Positions 31,455 through 46,300 are shown, counted from the first letter of the stretch. The stretch is DNA of 64,000 bases from Anthonomus grandis grandis (GCF_022605725.1 NC_065551.1:6510001-6574000), one strand, 5' to 3'. The notes: generated by a model not told the origin, from the letters alone. Numbers and translations: made by a program.

Positions 31455-32506
31455 CACGAACTTAAAAATATACCTGGACTGCTAATGCATATGGCCACGA
31501 TACCCAAAAATGACCACTGCATGGTGGCCGCCATTTTTATAGTGGTTGTGTCCTTTTGATGTTGGTCACTCTGAAAATTTTTTGTGTTGCCAACAAAAAA
31601 TATATTAAATAACGGTAATGAAGTTGACATTTGACGTGTGAGTATAGCGGATTGCCTAGTTTTTGACGATTTGTAAACGACGCTTGGGTATATCGTCTGG
31701 AACAGGCGGTGTATCTTTCTCCTTATTTAATACGTGAATAATGTATCACCATCTTTATTTAAAGGTATTTGGTTCAGTTTCTCAAAACCGAATTATTGTG
31801 AATTTTCCGTCTGTGTTGTTTATAATAGAATAATATATTGAGTTGTTGACAGAATAATATATTTTTTCTATATAAACCCTTTATAATTACAAACCCTCAT
31901 AAAATCATCTATATTTTGATTCTTATATATGGTTGTACCTATTAATGTGGAAACACTGTACATGGAAGGAAAGTAAAACTTAGAAAAGTACAATTATAAT
32001 TTAAAAATAGTATACATAGTAATAGTAAAAATAGAAAGAAAATAAGTGTTTTTAACTGAATTTGTTAAGTAAATACAAGCAAAAATTTAAATGAATATCA
32101 TAATTTTCATGGTATTAGGATTTATAAGATTCAAGATTATCAGAATGATAAAACAAATATTTTAAAGTGCACACATCTATTCCAAGTTGATTGAAACTTT
32201 GTCTCATTTCAGGTGAGGATTACTTTTTTCATAAATTTTAACGAAATTCTTAAAGAAATACCAAAAAAATCACAGATCTAACGCAACTATCTTAAATTCT
32301 TGCCTATATGTAACTTTTTATTTTGTATTTTTGTAAACATAACCTCTCAAAAACTTTAATTGTTTTGTTTCCCTACAGTTGGCACAATTAAAATTTGTCA
32401 GAGTGACCAACATCGAAAGGACACAATCACGCAAAATGGCGGCCCCCTAGTAGTGGTCATTTACCTTTCATTGAATTGGCAGTCCAGGTATATTTTTAAG
32501 TTCGTG
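31455..32506. mobile_element. 1,052-bp inverted-repeat element, copy 2 (opposite orientation)
   Basis: This is the near-identical reverse complement of 21410-22461, of the same length, with ends CACGAACTTAAAAATATACC. It splits repeat Z: the flank left of it (AATATCGATTTTCTT) and right of it (GGCTGTACCTCTGAG) correspond to adjoining parts of Z copy 1. Its interior has no transposase. Confidence 0.88.
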
Positions 32507-32632
32507 GCTGTACCTCTGAGAGGGAACATTTTAGGACACATCTTTACAGGAAAAAAAGTCTTATTTTGACTCCAATAATACGCTCTGAAAATGTGCACCG
32601 AATTTGATAACACCCTGTATTTACTATTTAGA
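32507..32632. repeat. Repeat Z, copy 2 (right part)
   Basis: GGCTGTACCTCTGAG through TTTTAGGACACATC and GGAAAAAAAGTCTTA to ACACCCTGTAT match 25319-25436. It ends just before the proposed upstream region of esc. Confidence 0.65.
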
Positions 32633-32639
32633 ATCCTTA

Positions 32640-33026
32640 TTTTTCTAAGAAATTCAAGCTTTGCAATTTATGTTTGCCTCCACAGTAAAAAAAGTAGCAA
32701 CACTTTAAATTTATATCTCGCTCTTTCTGACCAAACTGTTGACAACTTGACAGTGACAGGACAGTTCAACTGTCGTCTGTCATTAGTGGCATTGGTCTGC
32801 GAGATGCCGCCTTTTTTAACTTATTTATTTTATTTGTTTATAATTTTTTGAATATTTAAGAAGTAGAATATGAACATTAGTTTAACGATCTAGGAATATA
32901 ACGTTTAACTTAAACTACTATATGATATAATTGTGTAGAGCCGTTTGTGATTTCAAATTGAACAATCGCGAACAGTCTTTAATTTTAGGGATATCACAAA
33001 TCCTTCACAATCACACCATTTACACC
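32640..33026 (+). promoter_or_regulatory. esc: Presumed promoter and 5' UTR of esc/EED
   Basis: This unique-looking stretch separates repeat Z from the esc start codon at 33027. No TATA box at a convincing distance is seen, which is common for housekeeping insect genes. The sequence before the ATG (TTACACC) is compatible with initiation. The transcription start cannot be placed from sequence alone. Confidence 0.35.
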
Positions 33027-33298
33027 ATGAAAGAAAAAACCAAACCTACTCCAAGTGTTGATGTTCCTGTGACGGAAGACTCTGGTGATGATGGGGTAAA
33101 AAGAAGGTATATCTAATCCAATAATATAGTGTAAATTATTATTTTTGTTTAGGATGAAACTTCAAGTATTGGTAGCACTTCTACCACAGATAATACTTCT
33201 AGAAGTGCCACCCCTACCAACAAATTAAGGAAGGGTAGAGCTAGAAAACGATTAAGTAATACCAAAGAGAAGGTTTTAAAACCTATTTATAAGCATGT
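33027..33298 (+). CDS. esc: esc exons 1-2: N-terminal tail
   Basis: Exon 1 (residues 1-23, MKEKTKPTPSVDVPVTEDSG) and exon 2 (24-71, codon 72 split) encode a low-complexity tail. It has Ser/Thr-rich and basic patches (RKGRARKRLSNTKEK) resembling the unstructured N-terminus of ESC and EED. Exon 1 ends GATGATGGG|GTAAAA, exon 2 starts TTTAG|GATGAAAC and ends CATGT|GTAAGT. The tail is poorly conserved in the family, so the ATG choice rests on being the first in frame and on tail length. Confidence 0.85.
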
Positions 33299-36200
33299 GT
33301 AAGTATAAATGCTATGCTGTTCTGTAGCTATATTCTAATTATTTTTTATAATCCAAATGTTAAAGAAAAACAGTATTGGGCTCAATATGAAATTGTCATA
33401 GACTGTCTGTGTTCTATTATTTATATTACTCAAACATAAAAAATTAATACAGTTAAGTATTTTAACTGCTCATAGTTTAACAATATTAAAATTTGCTGTA
33501 TCAAACACAAAATTTTACCAATAATTAGCAAAATAGCCCTCAAATAATTTAAAAATTGAGTTAGATTTAAAAAACCTACAAAAATATAATTGATGGAAGC
33601 CCTTAAAAGATAGTTTCAGCAGCTGTTTTTAGAATGTGGTTTACTTTTACTGAGAAGTGGAAGGCAATCACATTCATAAGATCAAAACCTCACTCCATTA
33701 CTCTTTATGTTTTATTAATAATGTTTAATATTACTATTTTGTGATCAGTAATTTATTTATTAAGTCAACAGGCTAGTGCACAATTTAACAAAAAAGTAAC
33801 AATAAATTATTGAATAAAAAGTCAGGTCAAAACATTAAAACAAAGACATGTAATACATTAAATTTAGGTATATTGACGAATACTTAATAAATACTAAGAA
33901 ATAACTTATCTAATTTAACATATATAATTTATTAGAAATCAAGTTACATCTTTGAGTACATATTTTATTTTTGGAAAACTCAAATTAAAGTTGTCAAGTT
34001 TTCTGTTATTTGTTTTTATCACCATCCTATTAATAGGAGATTGATAACCTAACAAAGTCCAGCAAGAGTATTATCAAAATCCTATATTACTTTTAAAAGT
34101 AGTGATGATAGGAGCATGAAAGTTTAAGAATTGTAAAAGATCTGGAGAGTTAAACAATTTGAAAATAAAAAGAATGTCAAAGTTAAACACAGCTGTGTCA
34201 CAGATCATTTTCCGGTACTGTTAAATATAGCTTAAAATGCAGCCACAGAAATATTGCACACATACAACATAATACTGAAGAAAATTATTTTTTTTTCAAT
34301 TCAATTCAATTTATTAGGTAATAATGCACAGTATATAAATACAATAGACATGAATGACACCTAGATACAGAGGTATCTGTGTGTGCCACATGATTCAAAA
34401 CAATACTTCAACTTAAATATTCTCTCTACAAAGAAATACAGTAAAAGTTGATTTTACCAAAGCTGGATTAGTTAGTATAGGTATCTATAATAATTACATA
34501 ATATAATAATGAATTTATAATGTATAGGTATATCACACAGAACTAAGTTAATAATATATAATGCATATATAATGAGCTCTAGAGATTGGCCCTTGATCAC
34601 ATTTTAGATAATATTTATTATATGTAGATCATTATATATCCTACAAAACCAAGAAATTAACTGGAAAAATTGATAAAGTATATGTTTATGTATGTATTAA
34701 TATGTATGTATTATAGCTCACAAATGTTGTTTTATTTATTTTAATATAATTAGAAACTAAGACATTAAACTTTTTTAAAAATTTTACTTGCTTAATTTCA
34801 TTTGGCAATAGGTTATAAAATTTGGGGTCCAAGAAAAATATTGTTTGCTGACTTAATGTTCGGTTTACTTTAGGTAGGAGTATAATTTTATTTAAATTGC
34901 ACCTGGTTTAATGATGATGATTGGTAATTGTTTGTTTAGAATGATGTTTATGTATATAGGAACAACATGTTGCAATAAAAATTGTCTTAATATCACTTAT
35001 ATCACCTTTATATAATTCATTAGTTAAAAACAATCTGGGTTTTTTTAAACATTATTTTTATGATTGAATTCTGTAAAATTTTAAGTGCACCAATACTGTT
35101 TTTTTTTTAGCAGAGCAAGACTGGAAAAGAGCATTAATGACCCTAAAACAGCAATGACAACTTTTTCATAAGTTTTCACTAAACATGTAAACTGTTCAGA
35201 AAATAATGTGTTTAAGAAGCACCAAAAAAATAAAAATTGGATAGCAAATGGTATTGCTAATGGTCAAAAACTACAATATAGAACTTGGAAATAAGTTTAA
35301 AAGATACAGAAACCAATTACCTAAAATAATAGAAAAACAAAAAAGAAACTTTTATAAAACCGAAATTAACAAAGCATATGAAATTATGAAATGTATGAAA
35401 TTATAAAAGATGCTACTAATGAAAAAACTTTGGATAAGTGTCATATTAAAGTTGATGATCACTTGGGGAAAGCTTTTGAAAATAACTTTCAAATGGCTAA
35501 CTTCTGTAACCAATATTTTACAAATGTTGGCATTGAAATGGAAAAGAAAATTCCAAAGCCCAACAATGTTCTATGTCTTCAAAAAAAAACTTACAGTCGG
35601 TCTGTGTTTTTAGCTCTGATTACTAAAAATGAACTAATCAAACATATTCAAAATCTCAAAAACAGAAGTTGCCCAGGTATTGATGGTATATCTGCTACAC
35701 TAATTAAAAAAACCTATGTAGAAATTGTTGAACCCCTACTACACATAATAAACAAAATTTATGAAACAGAATAATTTTAGCAAAAATTACATATTTTGCT
35801 AACATTTTTGAGAAGAGTTTAAAAGATTAATTATTAGACTTCCTAAATAGGGATAAAATTATATCAGATAAACAATATGGGTTTTTACCAGATTGTAGTA
35901 CTACAGATGCTTTACGCGAACTTACTTCTGATATCACCAGCCATTTGAACAATTACAGAAAATGTCTGGCTAAGGCCTTTGATACGATACCTCATACTAA
36001 GCTCTTTCAAGCTATAGCAGTATGGTATAAGGGGAACCGCAATGACACTTGTTTGAACTGAAAATTTATCTACAAAATAGACGACAATTTGTTAAGGCCA
36101 ATAATATATTAAGCAGTAGCAAAACTATAAAAATAGGAGTGCTACAAGGTACTGTACTTGGTCCATTTTTGTTTATAATTTACCGAAATTATCTTCTTGA

Positions 36201-39200
36201 TATTAAACTAACAAATGGAACCATTGTTTCATATGCAGATGATACTGCCTTACTTTTTAATGGTTCGAGTTGGGATCAAACAAAACAGTATGCTATAGTA
36301 GGCCTGAATAAAATAAAAAACCGAATAATTCATGTTTTTCAATTGAAAATATAGTTTTACTTTTACAGACTAAATCTCTTGGAATATTCATTGATCAAAA
36401 TCATAAATGCCATACTGAATATCTGGCAAATAGACTTTAAAAGTTAATTTACAAATGTTATATTATCAGAACATTTTTAAATTCAAAAGAACTTATCATT
36501 TATAAATCCTTAACTGAGTCAATTTTGAGATATGGTATGGAGAGGCTTTTACAATAATGCATTGCATAAATTAAATATTGTACTAAAGTATATTTTAAAA
36601 ACTATATACAATAAGCCAAAACTTTACCCCACAGAATATCTATTTATTGAACAAACCACCAACATAAGAACTTTATACATAACATCAATTTGTTCACACA
36701 TTCAGAACCATGATATTGCTAAAAACCAAATAAATCACAATCATAATACAAGAGCAAGAGCTAGAGGTAACTTAATTATACCAAATAATTTCAAAAGTAT
36801 TTACCTAAAATCTAAAATCTTTAGTTTATCTTGCGCCAAAATTGTATAATGTTCTACCACCTGAGTTAAAGGGAATAAAAAACAAAAAAAAATATAGTGC
36901 TTTTTTCATAGATTGTTAAGTGTTAATAGATTAGGTATTGTAGTATTTAAGGTTATTAAATTTATTTATTTGTTTCTTTAAAATAACAATTATAAGCGAT
37001 AAATAACGCACACAGGTGTATATTTCACACCTAGGCATTACAACAACTTGCATTTGTAATAGTCATCAGGCAAAAAATTCACAGTTTCTAGTAAATTAGT
37101 TATAAAATCAATAAGTGTGCTAGGGTGTCAGAGTTTACTGATCCCTCCAAATAAATGAATAAATAAAGTTAGATTTTTTTTTAAGTTTCAAGGTTCAATA
37201 GCTTCTTATTTATTTATTTATTTAATACATGTGATAACTTCATTAGCAGTTTGAATTACATACATTACAAAAAGTGAGTTATCAAAACTTAAAAATTATC
37301 AAAACTACTTATAAATGCATTATTAAAATATCCAAAAATAAATAATTGTAAAAGTAAAATACACTAAAAAGCAACCATAAACTAAAAATAGAACTCAAGA
37401 TAATAAGAAAAATCCTATTCACATTAAAGTTAAATTGCCTAAAAGATCTAGACAATCAATGAATCCATTTATAAATTAAATGTATATCCTTTTTAAAGGA
37501 CAGTTGTTTCTTGGGAATGTGACATTTAAAACCAATGTATTGAAGCCATTTTGTTACAGACAATTTTATCAATGTGTCACATAAAGGGAGTCAAAACACT
37601 GGTGTAGTTGTCTAATTGTGATATAACTAAAGAGCTGTATAATAGTTTTAGATATTATTAAAATCCTGAATCTCTTTAAAAAGCCAAGCATTTTATCTGC
37701 TTTGCTACAGCTGTATTCAATGTGCTGGCTAAATGATAATTTTGATTCAAAATAAACTCGAAGGTCCGAGACTATTAACATTTACTGATACTAGGAAACT
37801 TTTATGTTTGCTTAAATGGGTACGACTCTGAAAAGAAGACTTTAAATTTATATATAAAAAAACCATTAGATATGTCTAAACAAATTTCTCCAAATCTATT
37901 TATATTAATTGCCATTTACCCACTATGCTTATTTTATTTAGACAAGATAAACAAATGCCGTATGCAAACACAAGTAATGTTAATTTGGCCTGTAATGTTA
38001 CCAACTTTAAAAAAATTGATTTAAATAAGTTAAAACTACTTGCAAGTAACATTAACTGGGACTATGTATTTTCCTTTGATAATCCCATACCATTTTGTGA
38101 TTTTATAATTAACTCACTGATATCGATTATCAAGCAATCTGAATTAACTACGGCTACAAGAAAAAAATATAAAAAACTAAAACTCTGGATAACTTTGGCA
38201 ATTATAACATCAATTAAAAAACGAGACAAAATGAAAAAAAAAAGTTAAAAATAATTTTTCCAATGAAAGACAAGCGCAATACAAAAACTATCGAAATACT
38301 CTAAATAAAATAATAAAAACGACTAAAAATGAATATTATAAAGATAAAATAAATAATAATTCACAAGACCTAAGAAAGCTTTATAAAATAATAAAAGTTG
38401 CTACAGAGGGATACAAACCAAAAGAAACAATTAATAAATTGAATATAAATAACTCAATTATTACAGCTCCAGAAGAAATAGCGAAACAAAGTAACAAGTT
38501 CTTTACTATAATATTGGAAAGAAAATGTCTGAAAAAATTCCTAACCCCACACAACCATTTAATTCAGTACCAAATTTACAATTTTCTATGTTTCTTAAAC
38601 CTACAAATAGTAATGAGCTTATGAAATATATAAATAATTTAAAGAATCGTTGTTCAGCGGGAGCAGATGATATTTCTATCTCTGTCATTAAGTTATTGCA
38701 TACATTCCTAGCGGGCCCACTGGTACATGCTATTAACCTAATTTTTAAAAAATGTGTAGTCCCTAGTATTTTAAAAGTCTCACATGTTACACCAATTTTT
38801 AAGAATGGCAACAAAGAAGACATAAACTACCGACCTAAAGTGTCATATCAAATATAGCTAAAATATTTGAAAAGTGTCTTAACGAGAGTTAATTTTCTTA
38901 CTGCCAACAATCTCTTATCACAAAATCAATTTGGTTTTATCCCGGGAGTAAGCACGAACGATGCATTATTTAATTTAACTAGCCAGATAAATGTTTGGTA
39001 TTATTTCTGGATCTGGCTAGGGCATTCGACACGGTGTCGCATACCATACTCCTTCAAACATTGGAGGCATATGGGGTGCGTGGCTCTGTGTTGGATGTCT
39101 TTGCCAGCTACCTTTCTGGTCGAACGCAGCATGTAAAGATTGGAAGCGTTATTAGTGAGGCGAAAAATATAACATGTGGAGTACCGCAGGGAACCGTCCA

Positions 39201-40312
39201 ACACTTTTTAATATATATATTAATTCCTTGTGTGAACTAAACATACTAAACGCAAAAATTTTTGCATATGCAGATGATACCGCCATTATTTTTTGGGGAA
39301 ACTCGTGGTATGATGTTAAAGAATAACTTAAGGCCGGTTTTGAGGTTGTAAAAAATTATTTTGACACATTTAAACTATCACTTAACATAGACAAAACTTA
39401 CTATATGGCTTTTTCACTAACCGAAGCGAACCATCCATATTATAGTTCAATAGTAATAAACAACACAGCACGAATTAAAGAAACTGTCAATAAAATACCT
39501 GGGTATAGTAATTGATTCACACCTAAAATGGGATCAACATGTACTATATTTACGGAATAAAATAAGAAGTTTAATTCCAAAATTTTATATTTTACGTGAA
39601 ATATTAAACAAAAAAACAACTATTATGACATACAAAGCATTTGTTGAACCATTACTTGCCTATGGGATATCGGTGTGGGGCGGCAATCTAGAACAGCTAA
39701 GGACTAGTCAAAACTATATTCTCAAAGTTATTTTTAAAAAAGCAAGACTGCTTCCAACCTCTCACCTTTACTCTATTGAAACCTGCAGTATTCGTGCACT
39801 GTATGTATTGTCTCTTTGTAAATTTACTTATTTAAAAGAATGGATTAAAACAAATTTTATACAACACTAGGCAAAACATTAACAAGCACTTAAAAATACC
39901 ATCATCAAAAAGAAATCTCAATCTTAGATCTGCCACCTATTTAGCACCCAAATTTTACAACCTAATTCCACTAGATATCAGGAATTTAAAAAACAAAAAA
40001 CTTTTTAATAAAAATGTCAAACAATTCATTTGTAATAACTTAAGTCTTTTTTTGAAGTTTCTCTGATACATCAATAATAATAGCACGAAAATAGCGTACT
40101 ACATACGTACGCTATTTTCGTGTAAAGTAATTAAATTGTTTTGATATTTACATATTATATAGATGCCAATTTCGATCCAATTCGTTATACAATATTTATT
40201 TATTGCACACACAGGTATGCTTACCTAGGTGCAATCTAAACCTATAAGAATTTATAATAAAAATAATGTTTACTAGTATGTAAGTATTGATTTGTAAATT
40301 TCTTGAATAAAC

Positions 40313-40348
<36 letters not shown>

Positions 40349-43300
40349 TTATTGCTTGCTCAAGTAGAACTACTAGATTTTCAGTTAAATTTTATATATA
40401 AACAGATTTGGATAACATGTAGACTGTATTTTTACATTGAGATTTTTATTTCAGAAGATAATTAACTCATTTATCTCAAAATACTGTGAAAACTTGTGAT
40501 AGATATACTTATTTATTTATTTATTTATTTATTTATTCTTTTATTAGCCTCTCTTTTTAGCTTTTTTATTAAATTTGCATAAGTTACTAACTATACAGCA
40601 GTACTGATAAACTAACTTAATATATTCAAATTTTTATCTTAGTTGTAGTATTAAAGAAGATCATGGACAACCTCTTTTTGGGGCCCAGTTTAATCACCAT
40701 CTGAAAGAGGGCCAACCCATGATATTTGCCGCTGTTGGTAGCAACAGGGTAACAGTATATGAATGTCCAGAGGGTGGTGGAATAAAATTGGTCCAGTGCT
40801 ATGCAGACCCAGACGTAAGAAGTTAAAATATTGAGGTTATAGTAAAAGCAATTCATATTAAATTTTTTAGTTAGACGAAAATTTTTATACTTGCGCTTGG
40901 TCCTATGAAGAAGACCAAGGAAAACCACTACTTGCTGTTGCTGGTGCAAGAGGTAATGCCATTTGTAGCTAATAAAAATTTTACCAAAAATTATTTATTT
41001 GGTACTTCAAGGTGTTATTAGAATATTAAATCCAGCTACCATGAGTTGCATTAGACACTATATTGGGCATGGACATGCAATTAATGAACTGAAATTCCAT
41101 CCAAAAGATCCAAATTTGTTGTTGTCTGTGTCTAAAGACCATTCTTTAAGGTAATATATTCAAGTTCAAAGTAGAAATATGACATTATATGGACAATATT
41201 TAATTTTATAGACTGTGGAATATTAAAAGTGATGTCTGTATAGCAATTTTTGGAGGCGTGGAAGGGCATAGAGATGAAGTTTTAAGTGCAGTGAGTATAT
41301 TTCTTACAAAAGGTTTTCTAAACTGATTACCATTTTTCATAACATAGAATGTCTTCCAATTTTGAAACTTATGTTTTAGGATTTTGATCTGCTGGGCAAC
41401 AGAATAATGTCTTGTGGTATGGACCATTCATTAAAACTGTGGCTTTTAAACAAAGATTACATGAAGGAAGCTCTTAAGGAATCTTACAACTGGAATTCCA
41501 GCAGAAATTCAAGACCTTTTGATACATTAAAAGAGCACTTCCCAGATTTCTCCACTAGGGATATTCATAGGTAAATAGTCAAATTTTCAAGCATTTTATT
41601 TGCAGCTGCTGTAGCTGATTCCGCAAAGAATCATTTTAAAACTATGCCTGACAAATTTTCAGCTAAAATGAATGAAAAAAGAAAATGCAGTAACTGATTT
41701 TACAAAATGCACTGTTTTACAATTCTAATATAAATATGGTAATAGGGCACTAAATATTTAAAAAAATTGAATATAGTAGGTACTGAAATAACAAGTATAG
41801 TAACTTTGCTTATATACTTCTGGTCTGTGGGATCAATTTAGAATGAAGAAATTCTTAAGAAGAAAGTTATAAATAATCAAGAGTACTTATACCTGGTTAT
41901 TTGGAGGGCCATAGATTAATGAGAAGCAAAAGTAGATTTCGGGGTAGCCCCCTTTAAAGAACCATAATGTATTATATAGTCGCTCTGTTGTGTGTTCAGT
42001 AGCAAAAATTGCAGAAATAACCTTCAAATGTAGAAAAAAATCATATCAGGTTTTTATCTGTTGCACCCAACCTGCACTCCTTATACTGCGTTTAAGTCAA
42101 ATCAGATAAATAGCAATGAAGAAATATTCATAAAACATGTCAAAATTGTGTTTGGAGTCATAATAAGTAGAATAAAATATGATAAAGCAAAATTGAAGCA
42201 GTAGGACCCAAGTTATTACTGAAAGAGAACAAAACAAAAGGCGTTTTTTTAAACATTACAACTTTTATTTTTAAAATTGGGAAAATTTTAATGCCTGTCA
42301 TCAATGCCAATCGAAAATCAAAAATAAAAAAAAAAAAATCAGTTAAAAATAATATTCTTTTTGGAAAAAAATAGTTTTTATTTTTTTAAACATAAATACA
42401 TGTCTGACAATGTCTGTTTTGGCTCAAATAAAACTTACTGGAAATATGGCGAGGTATCCGAATGTTATAACAAATCAAGTTTATCTTACATAAAATTCGT
42501 GAAAATGGACGAAACTAACTCAAAATGAACGTAATTTGAAAGCATCTTCCTAATGCAGAATTTATTTTTTATGGGTTATATAAGTTAAAAACTAGTAAAA
42601 AAAGACTAATTACAAAATTTTATAGGGGCCATAATAGAGCAACTAAATGACCGAAAATGAACAGGTACTATATTACTTATTGCTTAAATGTTATTGCCAA
42701 AAAAACAATTATTCATTAGCAATTCAAACTGCTTTAAAATGTATTACATTTAATAAATTGTATTCTAAATAATGACCTTAACACTAAATTTCTATTAAAT
42801 CTTACCATTACTAAAAAAGTAATGCAAGTCACACTTACATTAAGACCCTTTTTACGAGTTTTATACGCGAAAACGAGTCGCCCCCTTCGGTGGACAGATT
42901 TTCTTTACAGATTTATCATGTTCAATGTATTCTAAGATGACATACCATATTTTAATGCTTCACTATCTATATATAGCCAAAAATTTGAATCGTTTCTTCT
43001 CAAGAAGTACGGATTTTTGGGTCGGACGTGAGGCGCATAATATACTCGTAGTCGTGAACCCCGCCGGGACTATATAACAATAAATCTATTTATATGAATG
43101 GGTGTATTTATTTCAACACATACATATATTTAGTTATTTAAGATATGTATGCAGTTCTTAATCAATACACTGAAGGAATTCTGTGAGTCCCTTCTTAATT
43201 GTTTTTCAATTTTTTTACTGATGGGAGTAATCATTGAAACCTTAAAATGAAAAGGAATAATACCATTGTTAAATACTAAATTTATCATATACTTTAAAGG

Positions 43301-46300
43301 ATCCAACATATTTTTTAGTAGCTTAGGACATTGAACTATGGGCAGTTTGTTTGCTTGCAACATCTCTGATGCAATGATCCCAAATGCTTCTGTAAAAATG
43401 GCAAAAAAACACTTCATAATATCATAAAAATTTGTCATTTATTTTGACAGGCGCAAAACAATACTATTCTTGTTTATTAAAATATGAAGCATTTTTTTTT
43501 TCATAAAATATGATAAGATACTTTATAAAAAAGTCAATATTCAAAGTTAAATGACTGTAGATAACGTATATTAGAGAAAAAGGCAACAACATTGCTCGAT
43601 CGCATTGTTGATTCCACAGACACAAGTATTGTTTATGACCTCTTTATGCGTTTTTTTAAAGTGTTTTATTAGAGTAAAGATACTTATCTAATAAAAAGCA
43701 TTTTTATGGAAATTAAATGTTTTATATTTATTATAAATTTCTTAATAAGTTTTCATTATTCTACGTTTATGACGACGGTTGTATCAACGTTTATATCAAG
43801 GGACAACCCTTGATATGATGTTATGATAATATCCGTATTTACTTCTGAAAAGATCGCCTTTTTCCCATGGTGCGGCACAAACGGCACATTCGAAGATGTT
43901 GATGAGTTATTTTTGCGCTTAGAATAAGATATATAGAATAAGAATAAGATATTTCTACTTTTTATTTTTAATCCAAAATCTAACATCAGTAAGTTAAATT
44001 AATATTATGATATGTGTTGGTATATAGCTGAAAATTTCTTCTTTTGAAAATGCGTGTAAACTTGACAACAGAGAATTGATGAATATTTTTGTAAACAAAA
44101 CATCCCCCTTGCCCATGTGCACTCAAACAAAATTGCTGTTTACTAATTTTAGCCTTTCAATGTTCCAAGTAAAAACTCTTCAAAATTGTGGAAATATGTT
44201 TCCTCTTTATGAGTATTAAACTCTTGTCTACTTTGCTCTAAAGCTTGCAAAAGATATAACTCATCAAACTTCTTGTATTTTTCATTCTTAATTTCCGCAT
44301 TAAATTTTTCTAAAAATAATCTGGGCAATATGGAAAAGTAGTTGGCATAGAATAGATAGGGTTTTTTTTTTAAATTGACTAAAATAATTTTACCTGTTTT
44401 GGGATCCTGCTCAAAGATATTCCAAATTATATTACCTTCAGGAAAATGTAATTCACACACTTTAGAGCATTTACCAGGCACTAAATCGTTTCGCGGAATT
44501 GCTTCTAACTATTTGTTTCAAAATCACTCTCCTTTGGAAAACTAAACACATGAACTTTAGGCCCGTTTTTAGAGTAATTTCTCCGACATTCCGGTGCACA
44601 ACAGATTAATTCATTATAGATTTTAATGTGTAAAAATGAAAAAACGCGAATGGAACCGGCAGTTAAAGCGGGAAGATAAAAAACCTGTCGCCGTGATCTA
44701 TGTGATCCAGTTTAATAATAATAATTATAATAATAATATCTTTATTTCTAATCACATAACAATTACATACACTGTACATGAAATGAAATAATGTCAACAA
44801 AAACATGCATTAGGGTTAGGTACAATAGTCTCTTAAAGAGTAGGGTTCCAGCTTGACTAACAAATCCTCAATTGCAGCCTTAAAGTTTCCAACTGATACA
44901 ATTCTTTTTATGTGTTTTGGTAGGGAGTTAAATAGTTTTATACATGCATAATGTGGAGATTTTTCTGTTAGTGAAAGTGGAATTAATGTCCTTGTGTTAT
45001 ATTTAGGCTCCGTCTTTGAGTAGAAAAGATGTTTGTTTTTGAAAAGAAACATTAAACATTTAAATGTATATAAGGCATATACAGTATATAAGGCAAATCT
45101 CTAAAGGCTGATCTACAACTTTGAAGAAAACCCATTTTTTTACAATTCTTATCAATTTTTTTGAACATTTTGTAACACGCTTTCTTTTCCCCAAAAAATT
45201 ATACTATATTTAACAATAGATTCAAAGTTAGCGAAGTACATAATTCTTAAGGATTTTTCATTCATGTATTTTCCAACTATTCTAATACCATAACAAATGG
45301 AATTTCACTTTTCTATTAGCTGGTTTATATGGTATGACCAGTTAAGGTGTTCATTGATATATAAACCTAACATCTTGGCATTTTCGTTTACATTTAAATC
45401 ATTATTGCCAAATTCCATTTGCAAAGGCTTTTGTATGTTACATTGTTTTGTTCGAAACATAATAATATTTGTTTTTTCTTTCTATTTAAAATTAACCTAT
45501 TTGTATTAAACCAGAATGTGATCATGTCAAAAAATTCTTCTGTTATTCAATAAATCTATTAATGATTTACCAGTAATAATAATGTTAGTGTCATCAGCAT
45601 ATTTAACAATCTTCTGGCTAGGTGAATTTATTAGGAGATCAAGATCATTAATCAATATTATGAACAATACCGGACAAAGTATGCTGCCTTGTGCCTATAT
45701 CGTTAAAAACACATTTAGAATAACCTGTTTTCCATCCTTTGATATTTTTACTATTTGTTTTCTGTTATTAATGTAGGACCTAAACCACTATATTACATTT
45801 CCCCTTATGCCATATTTCTCTAATTTTTTTTATTAACAGGTCCCTATTCAAACAATCGTACGCTTTGGTTAGATCTAAAAGCATTCCAAGAGCAATTTCA
45901 CTATTTTCCAAATGTACTACAATGTTTTTAATGAATGCAAATACAGCAGTTTGTGTTGATTTGCCTTTTAAGAAACCGTGTGATTTTCACTAAACAGGTT
46001 ATTGGAAGTAAAGAAATTAATCAATCTTGTGCTCTTAGCTGCTTCGAAAAATTTTGAAAACCCCAGTAATAGGCTTATGTACCCTTTTTTAAAGCATGGA
46101 TTTATTTAGGCAATTTTTAAATTTTCCGGAAATATTCTATATTTAAAAGAGTTGTTGACATAGCACAGGACATTATTGATTTCAGGAGTTGCTATTTTAA
46201 TAATACTTGTAGGGATTTCATCTATTTCACTGCTATTTTTATTTTTTAACCTATCCGCTATGTCACTAATTTCCTGTGGTGTAACGGTACTTATAAACAT

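Larger units (their letters stand above)
37860..40350 (+). pseudogene. LINE copy in esc intron 2 (largest)
   Basis: It has the region before RT (ITSIKKRDKMKKK; QLTTATRKK-type), then NNLKNRCSAGADDISISVIK, NQFGFIPGVSTNDALFNLTS, LFLDLARAFDTVSHTILLQT, CGVPQGTV, FAYADDTAII and a C-terminal part with YKAFVEPLLAYGISVWGG. It ends AATAAACT followed by a (TTA)n tail at 40318-40347. There are several frame changes (for example near 38240, 38530, 39000 and 39200). A 5' endonuclease is absent. A perfect hairpin lies in its 3' UTR. Confidence 0.85.
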
